Shown: positions 1 through 11,200 of the stretch, in pieces
How positions within the stretch are numbered: position 1 is the stretch's first letter
Layout: each line of letters opens with the position of its first letter
DNA from: Diploscapter coronatus
Taxonomy: Eukaryota > Nematoda > Chromadorea > Rhabditida > Rhabditidae
DNA: 64,000 bases
Assembly (NCBI GenBank): GCA_964036155.1
Contig: OZ038423.1
Coordinates: 80,243,249-80,307,248, forward strand
Direction of reading: 5' to 3'
The notes under the pieces: generated by a model
Databases searched by the model: none
What the model saw: the letters and a program-made list of their open reading frames with translations, nothing else
What the model was told of the DNA's origin: nothing
Position numbers and translations under genes: made by a program

Positions 1-31
1 TATGAAAATAAAACTACGAAAAATCATATAC

Positions 32-1453
32 CTTTAAACTAATGAGATCCGGAGTTTGAGATCGACAGTGGAAGAGAAGCATTAGGAACAAAATACATGG
101 CTGAAATTAAAACTTATTATTTCTCAAAATATGTGAAATCATTGCAATTAAACCGAAAATGATTCATTCGCACATTTCAAAGCTAATAAATTCACTATGT
201 TTCAACATTTTGGAAATCTTCGATGTGAAACAATTCTGTCTTCGGATGGTATCTATTGATAAACTCATTATATTTCGGAAATTCACAAATCTGTGTAATG
301 GATTAATAAAAAAAACATTCAGAATCGAAAGACAGCTTAGGAATAAAGATAGATCTTACAATAATCCTGAGAAGATAGCAGACGGTCTGCGTCGGTGGAG
401 ACGTGGATTTGCGCATTTTGAAGGGCGCGTAGGCACTCGCGATGATTTGTCCTCCGATGCATCGAATCAAGTGCCAGTGGACTCCATCCGTAGGGCGGTT
501 CTTAAACATTTCATTATTATTTGAAAATATGTCTATTGGGAAATTTTGCAATTTCAAAAGACAGTATGTGAAAACGACAGAACGCTTTTCTAGCTTCCCT
601 TAATCCGAAATATAGTTACGTTAAATTGAGAGATTATGGATCTGAGGAATTTTCAAATACTCAAAAAATATTTAAATTTATTTTAGCATAGATGAAATGG
701 CCAATATCATGATTCCTATTTCATTTGAAAAGTCCAAGGTTTATAATCGTATTATGTTTGAAATTTTATGGAATTTTTAAAGGGGTCATGTTTCAATATG
801 AGAATTGATTGAGTTTTGTTTTCAAAGCCCCCTTATCGCAAAAATCTCTTCAAAAAGCATTTTTACAACAAAAAAATCTTCAATTTTGTTACGATTTTAA
901 AGATTTTCGAGATTTTTCTTGTTCAGCAGAGTTTTCTTTCATTTCAGATAGTGCTCAAACTAGGAAATTACTTTCTGTATTTTGAGGTCATGAATTTAGC
1001 AGTAAATGCATGATTCAATCTCTCGAAATCGATTGATGCGAAAGTTGATGAAAAAGATCAAAGAAAACGAGAGAAATAAAGAGACAGGTTAGAGGTGAAA
1101 GGAATCGCGGAGAGTGCGAAAGATTTAGGGTACGAAAGAGAATAAAGGTGAAGGACGACGACGTTGACCCAATTGCAAAACGAGGGGGGAAGGTTGGAGT
1201 TTTCGCGCATGCTGCCTTTCAACCGTCACATATTGGAGGCTACTTTATTCCGAAAATCACAAAATTAGATTGATTGTTGTAATAAAAAACTGCTAAAGAA
1301 GATCAAATTAGAGCGAAAATTAAAAAAAAGAAGCTAATTAAAATTGAAACTTACAAAAATAACTCCCGCAACAATATGAGGAGCTAAAAATAGTACCAGT
1401 CCGGAAACGAAAGATACGATGGAGTCGATTAGAAGGAGGCGCGAAGTGAGCAT
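32..1453 (-). CDS. Predicted multi-pass membrane protein, 5' three exons only (C-terminus beyond left edge)
   Basis: Three exons join in phase 0: 1355-1453 (33 residues), 360-500 (47 residues) and 32-100 (23 residues). The start ATG at 1453-1451 lies 13 bases after a strong TTTGTTTCAG acceptor, which fits spliced-leader trans-splicing. Donors are GTAAGT, GTAAGA and GTATAT. Exon 1 encodes a hydrophobic helix with SIVSFVSGLVLFLAPHIV; exon 2 holds DGVHWHLIRCIGGQ and a basic KMRKS turn; exon 3 begins a second hydrophobic stretch (PCILFLMLLFHC). The acceptor of exon 2 (GTTTAAG) is weak but the reading frame and composition hold. I do not recognise the family; the conserved-looking HWHLIRCIGGQ block suggests a real, conserved membrane protein. 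The first intron (501-1354) is long and AT-rich. The remaining exons lie outside the window, so function and length are unknown. Confidence 0.72.
501..1354. other. First intron of the left-edge membrane-protein gene
   Basis: AT-rich intronic sequence of 854 bases with purine-rich stretches near 1050-1200. I see no exon, RNA gene or clear repeat in it. Confidence 0.5.
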
Positions 1454-1662
1454 TCGAAAAAATGACCTGAAACAAAATACACGAAGGCAAGTGGGGAGAT
1501 GGGAATCACGGAGAGGAAAGAAGGAGGAAAAGAGGGAAGCGAGAGAAAAAGACGATGCGAACACGGTTGTTGGAAATAGCAAAAGTCAGACAGACACGCC
1601 CCGGGGAGGAAGAGATCAAAATGTTCAACCCCTAGTCAGAGATTGTAGTTGAAACGGATAGG

Positions 1663-1731
1663 CTTGCCGTAGCTACCACTCTCTTTTCTTAGAAATAGTA
1701 TGGAGGAAAGAATGAAAGAGAGTGGCAATTA
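1663..1731. repeat. Short foldback with central GAAATAGT motif
   Basis: Arms CCACTCTCTTTT near 1676 and GAAAGAGAGTGG near 1714 are complementary. AGAAATAGTATGG lies between them at about 1691. It belongs to the class of small palindromic elements described in the findings. It sits in the spacer between two minus-strand genes. Confidence 0.5.
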
Positions 1732-2025
1732 TAAGGGACCGAAAAGATAGGCAAGTCTTATTCGAAGGTATTCGGGAGTAAATAAAAACAATTATATAAC
1801 CTCAAAGAGTAGCAAACTGACACGATTCTATATGAACTATGTTGCTGAATATTAGAAGTGACTGATTGAAAGAAAGCCGTTCCTTGATATCTCAAATGTA
1901 TATTATATATATATATTTCAGATCTATTCAAGAAACACGATTTATTATGAGAAATGCTGCTGTGTTGTAACCGTTGCGTGATAAGCCTATGTACAATAAT
2001 TTATTCGATTTGATGAAGTTCAGCA

Positions 2026-3971
2026 TCATCGTCGTCCGAAATTCCTCGTGTATCCACCCAACGCCGACGGTCGGCCGTAGCTGTCTTTGCTTCTGAAATT
2101 CTCAAAAATGCCCAGAACATTCTAGAAGTCTACCCAAATCCGTACAGAAGACTTCCTCTTCCAAATCCGCTTGGTCCGTTCTGCTCACCTCCGGGTGGTG
2201 GTCCGTAGCTCGACATGGGCCTGAAGGAAATAAAGTCTTTTTTAAGTCTAAATTAGGTAGCATTATTGACTTTTTAAAAAATCATTCTCGGGTTTGAACA
2301 AACTTGAAACCTACTTCGGGACGTATTCGCTTTTCACTGGTGGAGGTGAGGGCCTAAGCGTTTTCTTTTTTTACAATGTTTAAAGAGTATTTTCTTATTA
2401 CGGAGGTGGAACGTAGGCCGGCGTTGGTGCAACATAAGCTTCCGTGGTAGTGATCGGAGGTACATAGGCTGGAGTTGTAATGGGCGGGGGTGGTCTGAAA
2501 TTAGTTTTTGATAAAGTCCAATTCAATAAAAAAAAAAACCAACTCACGGAACGTATGCAGGAGTGGGAGGCGGTGGTCTGAAAAGTTTCCTTGGTTTTTA
2601 TGCCTGAAAAGTGCACTTACGGAGGCGGTGGAATGTATTTCTCTGTCGGTGGCGGAACATAAGCGGGCGTTGTGATCACAGGAGGGCTAAATTTGAAAAT
2701 GTCCAATCCTTGACAAACTTCTCTTACGGAACGTAAGCCGGCGTCGTCTCCGGTGAGATGTAGGCGGGGGTGGGTGGAGGTCTGAAGCGTGAAGTTTCAA
2801 ACTTTGCTGAAGAATCATCAATCTTACGGAGGTGGTAAGGGAGCTTCGTATTTCTTCTCGACTGGAGGTGGTCTGCAGCTCACGAGTTTTAAGAAAAATA
2901 GCGAGTGAAAATTACTTACGGAGGGGGCAGGGGTGCTTCATATTTCTTCTCGACTACCACTACTGGTGGAGGTCTGAACATGTTACCGTCAACCCAAACA
3001 AATTGAAATGCATCATTTAGGGGGGCAATTGTTGAAATGACGAGGTGGCGCGAGGGGCTCGTAGAAAAAGACACCGGCTTTTTTCTTTTCTTCTCTTTCT
3101 TTCTCATACTATTTCTTAGAAAACCCGGTGTCTTTTTCTATGAGCCGCGCGAGGACGTGCGCGCTATAGTTAGTGATAGGCGAGGGGTAAACAAGTAGCT
3201 AGAAATAGTGTGGGGGGAAAGGTAGCTCATCGTCCTCACGTCATCCCCGTCATTTCTCAGTTGCCCATTTACGGTGGGGGAGCCTCAATCGCCGGAATGC
3301 CTAGGGGCTTTTCGTATCCAGCCTTCGGAGGACCATAGCTGTCGTCGACTGGTGCGGGAGGGACTGAAGGATTCGTTAGTCTCAAGTTTTTGATAGGCTA
3401 ATACCGGGGTTATTGTACGCGTTCGGTTTCTTGTATCCTCGTCCGCGAGCTACGGCGCTTCCTCGGAACCACGTTGGATTGAAGCCTTCGATGCCGTCTG
3501 AATGGAAAACGTGCTAAACTTCGAGCATCTTAACAGAAGTCACCAAATCCAGGAGTGTAAATGCTTAGACACGCACAATGAGTGTATATTTTCAAGATAG
3601 TATGCTCTTTTCTCTCTTTCTCGAAAAGACACACTATCTCGTTATGCGTGTATAACCGCGTGTCTAAACATTCACAGCTTTGATCAAATCAGCGGACAGA
3701 CAATAACAAGAATATGCATGAATCCTAGTTTTTCTGTGAAACCTAGCATTTTTTAAAGAAGCCTACCAAACGACCCAAATCCCGATCCAAATGACGGCTC
3801 GCCACCTCCGTAGCTGCTTTGACCTCCGCCATAGCTACTTCCTCCACCATATGGCGACTGGGCAGGTCCATCATAGTCGCTGAAAATCAATTCATCACAA
3901 TAAACAGCTGATCCTTACCAGAGAACCGAATTGTACAGCCCAAACATCACGAGAAGTTTATGGATAATCAT
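2026..3971 (-). CDS. Secreted Pro/Gly/Tyr-rich repetitive protein (294 aa)
   Basis: Thirteen exons: 3919-3971, 3767-3879, 3405-3497, 3273-3363, 2920-2973, 2828-2872, 2728-2781, 2621-2686, 2548-2577, 2402-2494, 2315-2353, 2134-2220, 2026-2092 (885 nt, stop TGA). An acceptor (CTTTTTCAG, ending near 4000) precedes the ATG, probably for trans-splicing. Residues 1-18 form a signal peptide (MIIHKLLVMFGLYNSVL). Next comes a Gly/Tyr/Ser-rich stretch, then about 160 residues of short repeats such as PPPPVEKKYEAPLPPP and TPAYVPPP, then a Gly/Tyr-rich tail. Exons from the fourth to the tenth break inside a proline codon (CC|N, phase 2), so each repeat is one symmetric exon. An AATAAA signal lies at 2005-2000 on the minus strand. 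Composition resembles structural cuticle or eggshell proteins, but this is inference; there is no collagen Gly-X-Y run and no enzyme motif. It is not related to its neighbours. Confidence 0.85.
3023..3267. repeat. Nested foldback element filling most of an intron of the Pro-rich gene
   Basis: Outer ends read GGGCAATTG on the left and CAGTTGCCC on the right. An inner, independent hairpin spans about 3054-3146, with arms CTCGTAGAAAAAGACACCGG and CCGGTGTCTTTTTCTATGAG. The right half (3180-3267) matches the GGCAA-ended family seen at 8076, 10071, 10483 and 34710, including the AGAAATAGTGTGGGG core. The inner hairpin looks like a later insertion into the outer one. The donor GTAAAT of the host intron starts at the element's right edge. 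Confidence 0.75.
3550..3682. repeat. Palindromic MITE-like element with 8-bp target duplication
   Basis: Flanked by ACCAAATC (3542-3549) and ATCAAATC (3683-3690), an 8-bp duplication with one mismatch. Arms carry GCTTAGACACGC and GCGTGTCTAAAC. The centre holds GATAGTATGC and CACACTATCTCG. It lies in intron 2 of the Pro-rich gene. A shorter relative is at about 34500-34545. Confidence 0.75.
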
Positions 3972-5584
3972 TAAATACCGTCGGAATCCTTGGTCTACCT
4001 GAAAAAGAAAGTGAGTTTTCTAGAAGGCAAGTACTGAAATGGAATTGATGAACTTGACGCGTAGACGCGTAAAATTCGTTGAACGCAATCACACGTCTGT
4101 GTGGTATCTGCCAAAGAACGAACTGAGAAAAACTCAGGTCCAACCCAGGACCAGGGTCTGCAAACACGCACTTCGTCTAGCGCTTGGGAGAAGACGTTCA
4201 CCTTTCACAACTATCCCTTATCACAGTCTTTTTCGTAATCAATCAATTGATAAACCCTCGGCATCATAACCGGAACCGATTTCCCACTTTCGTGGAAGCG
4301 AATCAAGTTTCAGCGATTTTTGAAGTGTTCAAGGTTTCGCTTAGTTTTGTCACAATTTATGTTTTGAGTTTATCTTCATTACATGATTTAAATATGTCAA
4401 TTTAAAACTTACTTTATTAATGTTATTTTGGCATATTGCGAGTTCTTGTTTTGGCTTGCTTCATATAAAACTTTATTATTGCACATAACACATAAACATC
4501 GCATTAAATATAAATATAATATATCGAGCGTCTTCAAATATCATAAATAGCGCCAAACTGGCTTACGATTAAATTTTACAAAATTAAAAAAAAAAAACAT
4601 AAATAAAATTCGGAATCGCCATATTTTTAACACAATTTCACAGGAATTTCGTCATGCCTTAATCATGGATAAAAATATTTGGAATATAATAGATCTAAGT
4701 ATGATTTAAGTGAAAGCTATATTTTAAGAATGTTCAAAATTCATTTACAATGAATTAAGCGTAAATTTTAAAGTCGTATTAATTTGGAATACAATATTTT
4801 TATACGCTAAATATAAGCATTTCTAAAATAAATGAGCATAAAAATTACAAAATCGGAGAGTGAGTCGACGTGCTGGAATGTTCGAATTCGACCGCGGAAT
4901 GATGCTCTTTTCCAATGTTATGTTCGGTTTTCTTCCTCTCATTTCTGCCTAGAGAATGACGTCGCTCGAATCTAAATTCTCGATTTTTTTCGAGCAAATA
5001 ACTATGTTTTAAAAATTCAATGTTCAAACGATAATTAAATATTACAATATAGAATATTTGTGTTTTAGAAGATTTTATGCTCAAACGATAAAAAAAAGCT
5101 TCAAAAATACGATCTTGAAGGGCTATAAAAAGTAGTAGTAAAATTGTATATTTCAACGAATTTAATCGTCAAATGGTCATCGAATATAGTGATAACATGA
5201 TTCAATGGGGCTTTAATATATCTTAATAAAAAATTATTTTTCACAAACATTTATCTAGTTTGTCATAAAATATTTCAACCGTTTAGCATTTTTCTTATAA
5301 TTATTCAAATAATCTTAAAAGCTATTTCTACCTGCTTAAACTCTTTCCAATCCTCCTTCCGATTTGCTTGCTGAAACTGAACACCCTTGTCGTGCTCTCA
5401 TACTTGTCGTATTCTGGAGAGGCCAACGGTACGGTGGTTGTTCGATGCGCTGTTGTTGCTGCTAATATTTCATTTAGTCTTTAATTTCGGAAATTTAGAG
5501 AAATCGTTTCATTGTATCATCTTTGCATGTAATGAAGGGAATGGTACGGAAAATCCTCTTTCCATACTATTTCATATCCAGCAT

Positions 5585-5762
5585 CAGACGTTGCAACGTT
5601 TTTGGACCGTGCGCGCGATTAACTGCATGATGAAACGAGATAGTGGATATTTTCGAGAGACGAAAAGAAGGCATGCTCTTTTTCATCTCTCGATGAGACA
5701 CATACTATCTCGTTTAAGCATGCGGTTAACCGCGCACGCTTCGAAAACGTTGAACGTCTGTT
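5585..5762. repeat. Palindromic MITE-like element with 8-bp target duplication
   Basis: Flanked by TCCAGCAT (5577-5584) and TTCAGCAT (5763-5770). Ends read CAGACGTTGCAACGTTTT and the complement of CAGACGTTCAACGTTTT. Long arms include GTGCGCGCGATTAACTGCATG and its near complement. The inner stem is ACGAGATAGTGG / CATACTATCTCGT. The 8-bp duplication is typical of hAT-type insertion, but no transposase is present. Confidence 0.8.
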
Positions 5763-6849
5763 CAGCATTGGACTACTTCAGCTACTTTTCCAACTCTCCT
5801 AAATTTTATAATTCATACCTGAAGTGGTCGGTAGATTGGATGAACTTCTGCCTCGACCAAGCAAATATCGCCGATGTTGGAAATGGCGTCGAGGTTTACG
5901 TAACATTTGAGCCTAAATTTGAAATTAGTCTAAAATCTAATCTATTTTCTAAGATTTTGAGTATTTTTTATAGAGCTAAGGAGACTTTACGAGCAGACAT
6001 AGCATAAGCTGGCAAAATAGGGTATTTGAAGCTATTGCATAGAACTGAATTCGATCTTCAAAAATTATATATTGAATATGAAATACACAATAATCGAAAA
6101 TCCAATAAAATCAAATATTTAAATATAATATAATATAGTCATAAATTTAGGTAAAATAGTCGAAATCAAATAATCAAATAGAAAATCTATACTTCAACTC
6201 GATAATTCCTTCAATCATTCTCGAAAAATATTCTTATACTCAGTACCTTGTTCTTGATTTTCTATGAAATCTACCTAAACAATAAAACTAGAATGTAAAC
6301 TAACCAAAATGCAAATTTATCGAGTTGAAGTTCACAAAAAACAGTAAAAAAATTCCAGATCAAAAGAAGAAACGCAAAATCATAAGTGGCTTATCAAAAT
6401 TAGGAATGGATGGATGTGCAATAATAATTTCAAAAAATACAATATTGTTGTATAGTAAGAGTGTAAGAGAATGAATAACCATGATGAATAGTGGGCGGAG
6501 CGACAAAGTGTGCGGGATGGTTGCAGAGAAACGAATGCCTAGGCTGAGATGACTAGAAGGGTCTAATTGTACTAAATTTGACGCGGGCTTTGTGTGGACG
6601 GGGTTTATCAAGAGAAAGACATGAATCTCATTGCAAAATGGTTTGTGGATAGGATAAGTTTCACTGGGATTAGAATTATATCGATTTGATGATAGTGATA
6701 GAAACTCTAGGAGACACCGGGGAAAAAGTCGTTTGTGCGGAAAAAATGAACAAGAATGATAGAAAGATAGAACATAATATGCTATCATCAGGTTTTACCT
6801 GAATTTCACATGCTTAATTCTTTGATGATTGCATATTCTCGAAATATAC

Positions 6850-7015
6850 TGCATTGTTCTCGAGACGAGTCTTGTCATATGCGCTTTGCGTCTATAACCT
6901 GCGAGATGCACGCATCGGACTAGAGGGGACTGAGAGCAAAAACGAGCAGGAACATAGCTAAGGCTCGCGGGTACCTTCTTTCTTTGCAAAGACTCATCTC
7001 GGAGACAATGGAGAG
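6850..7015. repeat. Foldback element, family with copies at 31690 and 39506
   Basis: The right arm contains ACTCATCTCGGAGACAATGG and pairs imperfectly with a left arm containing CATTGTTCTCGAGACGAGT. Related copies are near 31690-31871 and, truncated, 39506-39650. TA dinucleotides at the ends suggest a TA target, but the ends are not certain. Confidence 0.6.
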
Positions 7016-7128
7016 TAACGACTACTGGCGAAGGATAGCGCTTACGCAGTAAGTACGGGAGCTTTAAACAGAACCTCTGTTTCAAGAGAAGTTAAATAGA
7101 AATATCGCTGAGTTTAAAGGATTGAAAG

Positions 7129-7275
7129 CGGACGTCGGAAGTTTGTCGATCCGATATATTTGAATGTTGCTGGGAAATATCGTAGCCTACTTTCAATTCA
7201 CTATTCGTCATTATGGATAGGAGAACATTAGAAAATGACGAGTCTTATATCGGATCGACAAACTTTCAACATCTG
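7129..7275. repeat. 148-bp palindromic MITE, copy 1
   Basis: Same family as 12996-13143 and 24089-24236. Both arms carry GTCGATCCGATATA or its complement. The middle has GACGAATAGTGAATTG in inverse orientation. Flanks ATTGAAAG and ATTAAAAA suggest an 8-bp target duplication with two mismatches. It lies 3' of dgk-1. Confidence 0.85.
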
Positions 7276-8075
7276 ATTAAAAACATTGAATACAGGTCCA
7301 TAATTCTAATATCCTTTGAACTCTTACGATGATAACAATCGATTATTCTGAAAAGCAATAAAAGAGGACCGAATGCATAGGAAATTTTGATCGTAGCGAA
7401 GTCCGAGTCATGGAGAAATTCTTGTTCGGAAAAATGATCATCGTCAAATTTGAATTCACAAGAAATCAATGAACAACTGTTTGTTTGAAATATCAAAAAT
7501 GCATCGAAAATCAACAACTTCAAAAATAATCTATATCTGAGATGGAAAATATTGGGTCATGTCTTCCAATTTTCCGATACTTCATAAAATTCTGAAGAAG
7601 TGACGAAAAATCACCGGAAAAGAATCAAATTTCTATACATTAACTGGCTGCGTTGTGGATACAAATAAAAAATCAATAAGGTAAAAATAGAAAACATTTT
7701 TTTTTTTAAATCATATAAGAGAATATCATCAACTTCATACAGGAATTTGGCAAATTAGAGCATTAGCGAGTACGTTTTATGGTTCTTGTATTACAGAAAT
7801 GCATGTGGAGCGAAAAAATCGCTAATTTATAGAAAAAAAAAACTGATATTTATCCCTTAAGACATCACTTCACATGCACTCTGCAAATGGTGTGTACGGG
7901 ACTTCGGCAACGAAGGCGTTTGGCTGTCAAATGAGTGTCAAATAGAAGAAAGGGGGAGGGGGCTTCAAAACAATCATTTTTACCGGAGTTGAGCATCGGA
8001 ACAACCATTTCAATTTGATTAATGTTTAGTAAATTTTTCGTGAAACATAAAAACCAAAGTGGCTCCTTTCCAACT

Positions 8076-8196
8076 GGCAATTACTATATGACGAGACGAC
8101 GAGACGCTATAGCTAGGGGTAGGCGAGGGAAAGGAAGCAGGGCGAAATAGTGTGGGGAAAAGGATAGGTCTCGTCGTCTCGTCAACTAGCAGCTGC
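8076..8196. repeat. GGCAA-ended palindromic MITE with 9-10 bp target duplication
   Basis: Flanked by TTTCCAACT (8067-8075) and TTTCTCAACT (8197-8206). Arms are TGACGAGACGACGAGAC and its complement. The centre has GCGAAATAGTGTGGGG. It ends about 50 bases beyond the dgk-1 stop codon. Relatives are at 3023, 10071, 10483 and 34710. Confidence 0.8.
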
Positions 8197-8245
8197 TTTC
8201 TCAACTTAACCCCTGGCTCACAACCAAACTTCTTTAGTTTCCTTT

Positions 8246-11200
8246 TTACAGGAACGCATCGCCCTCTTCGTCGGAATCCTGCAGCGCGTCCGGCGTCGAT
8301 CGATTGTGGGCGGGGTTGTCGCCCAACGACGACGGCACACCCAGATGGCCGAGTGGGGAGCCCTCACTCGCCACGGCCCGCACCTGGGACGCGCTGCCGA
8401 TCGTGCCTGACGGCCCGCGTCGAGACTTCTTCGCCTTTTTGAGCATCTGCGCCTGAAATCGACAATAAGCTCATAGATCAGGACACACGCGAGTGTATCT
8501 GATTGTGTGAATTGAAATGAGACGGGTTAGTTGAAACGAGGGTAAAGAAGCATATCTAACGGCGCAGTTACAATGAAGTTAAGAAGGCCTTTGAAGTGTT
8601 TTCATGAATAAAACCCGAGTAATAACCCCGTGTTGTCTTATTAAACCACTTGTTAGAGCACTAATATTATGGAACCTAGACAATAACACCTGGGGAGTGC
8701 TTTCGTCAGCCGAGGAAAACATACAGGGGGTAGGTTGCAGGGGCTTTCTGACGATCGTCCTCCCTAGGTCTGTAGGCAATCAAAATTTAAAATAATTAGT
8801 AGACTAATTTCCATTAGAAAGGTGCATATTTTCGAAAATTATCCTGATAAATGATAAGATAGCAGAAATCAGAGATTTTTTTCCGATGAGAGCGTGATGC
8901 GCAATCAGCGTAAGCCAGGCAGCCGGTTTGCTGGGGGTAAAAATCTGACAAGATTTTCGGAATTTGTTCCAGAAAAAGTACAACTCTCACGATTCACACG
9001 TCCACACACATACGCACACGCACAAGAACGGCTGAGAGGCACTGAGGAACTTATCACGGCATTTTGGGAGGGATATGGCTTTTAAAAGTCGTTTTTCTAT
9101 TAACGATGGCGAAGAAGGCAATTATCAATATCTGTCTCAGAACTAATGACATTCGCTTAAAAATTTACGATATTGATAATCGTTGTCCCTCGTTTAGATG
9201 GTTTCCTTAACTTTTGATATCTGAAAATTAAGGACCGACCTTAAGTGCGGATTTGATGATATTGATGGTTCCAGCGGGCTGAATGTGCGGTTCACCATCC
9301 ACCTGAACGGGCCACTCCTCGTGTGTCGTGATTTTTATCTGCAAAAAAGCGGGGTAAAAGTTGAAGTGTTGATATTTTCCGACGTACACTTCCACCCTGC
9401 GCTATTCGTATTCCAGCAGAGAGTTTAGATTGAATCAGACCAAGTCGAGAGACGTCGGACACTCCAACAACCTGAACATAAACTATCAAGTAAGAATTTT
9501 AGCTAGATTTAAAAAAAATTATTTAGAATATTTGCCAATAGACGAAATTTTTAAAATTTTGGCTAATCAGATGTAACTGTTTGAAATATAAAATAACTTT
9601 CTAAATAATATAAACACATTCGCAAACACTCATCCACGTTTTTTCTTACAACTTAAACATTTCTGTATCATTTTTTGGAACATAAAGTAAAATTTGAAAT
9701 GATGATAGTTGATTGAAGAGAACGTCTATATTTATGCAGCAAATTAGAAATCGAGTTTGGGTGCGAAATAGTGAATCGCATGGAAGAGGAACGAGACGAA
9801 TAGCGCGCAATTTTTTAATATCGGCATTCTCTCCCAATCAATAATACAAACCTCCAACAATCCGTCATAGTGTGTGGGTTTCTGATAAACGCCCTCTTCC
9901 TTCGATGTGCCCCAAGGATTTGCGCCGCTTCCCCAGGAAAGCAGATTCAAGACGATGATTCCTTCGATGTTCGGCAACTCAATCTGCTTACCGTCCACTT
10001 CCAACTCGATACGCTTCCACAGGTCTTTGCAAGTTCTGAAATTGATCAGTTTTATAGAAATTTATCAAACGGCAACTCGTCAATGATCAGATCTATCTTC
10101 TCCGCACACTATTTCTCGCTACTTTCCTTCTCTCCCCTATCTCTAACTATAGCGTCTCGTCATTTACGAATTGCCTATCAAATACGATGTAACTAAAGAT
10201 ATTTTTATTGTAACTGTTCTCCAAAACAGAAACATATCCTCCTAAAATGAAATTTTCGTCCGGCCTTACCATTTTGAAGGTAAAAATTGGTAAGTTTCGA
10301 GAAATAATATATTCAAACATGATTAAATCATTTTGTTGGGTGTGCTGAAGATCATGGGCAAATTCTACCTTTCAAAGAACATCTTTTGTAGTCCGATCTT
10401 CGCGTATTGGGTTTTGTTGAAGAGTCTGGATTGGAACTTTTCTGGGTTCGCATCTCTCTGAATCAAAATTTCGTATTTTTATGCCAACTGCTATTTGACG
10501 AGACGACGAGACCTATCCTTTTCCCACGCTATTTCGCTCTCCTTTCCTCCCCTCCCCTATCTCTAACCATAAGTCTCATCATCTCCGCCATCTCGTCATA
10601 TAGTAATTGCCTGTTTTTATTTGAGAGGAAAAACTACCTTATTATGGAATTTCAGGCAGACGTCCGCATCGATGCCGATGCCGAAATAGTTGTTCATGAT
10701 GATCATGCTCGTCTGATCCTCGGGGTTGCTCATCGTCTGATCGGTTTCTGCGGAACTCGTACCGGCCGTCTGGAAGCGAGGAATTTAAACTCAAGTCAAT
10801 TTCTAATATTCGAGAATTTCCACGTCCATTATTCCATGACTCTTGATATTACTTGAGCTCTGTTGAAACTTTATGGCAATTATGCTATATCTTAGATCGA
10901 ATCGCGCCTACTCAACTGAAGAGTTTCACGTAATTTAAACACGATATTTGAATTCTCTTGAAACTTATGGAAAAATGTCACGTAATTATTGCTGCAAGAT
11001 GAAATTGAAAATGCTCTATTTACAGACCTAGGACGATCGTCAGAAACCCCTTGTGACCTACCCCCTATATATTTTCACATGAATTTTGCGGAAACCTACC
11101 TGCGGTGGTGGCTGACTTTTCTCCTCCTGGAAGATGACGGCCCATCGGTCGAGTCGGACTTCGTCGGCATCGATAACGTCCTTCAAAATGTCGATGGGAT

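Larger units (their letters stand above)
4000..8245. other. Intergenic region between the Pro-rich gene and dgk-1; foldback elements, no gene seen
   Basis: This stretch holds the upstream region of the Pro-rich gene (minus strand) and the 3' flank of dgk-1. Four foldback elements were found here (5585-5762, 6850-7015, 7129-7275, 8076-8196). Remaining sequence is AT-rich without convincing exons. Long open frames at 5387-6007 and 6360-6788 are explained by palindromic repeat or low-complexity sequence. Confidence 0.55.

Noticed and set aside
4845..5156. 103-codon minus-strand frame that looks like a signal-peptide protein (KYTILLLLFIAL)
   Set aside because: The first codon is TTG, not ATG; no acceptor lies nearby, and the rest is AT-rich with no domain. 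Unlikely to be a nematode gene.
5387..6007. 206-codon plus-strand open frame
   Set aside because: It runs straight through the palindromic element at 5585-5762 and has no family features or splice support.
6360..6788. 142-codon minus-strand frame
   Set aside because: No signal peptide, domain, acceptor or donor; amino-acid composition typical of AT-rich non-coding DNA.
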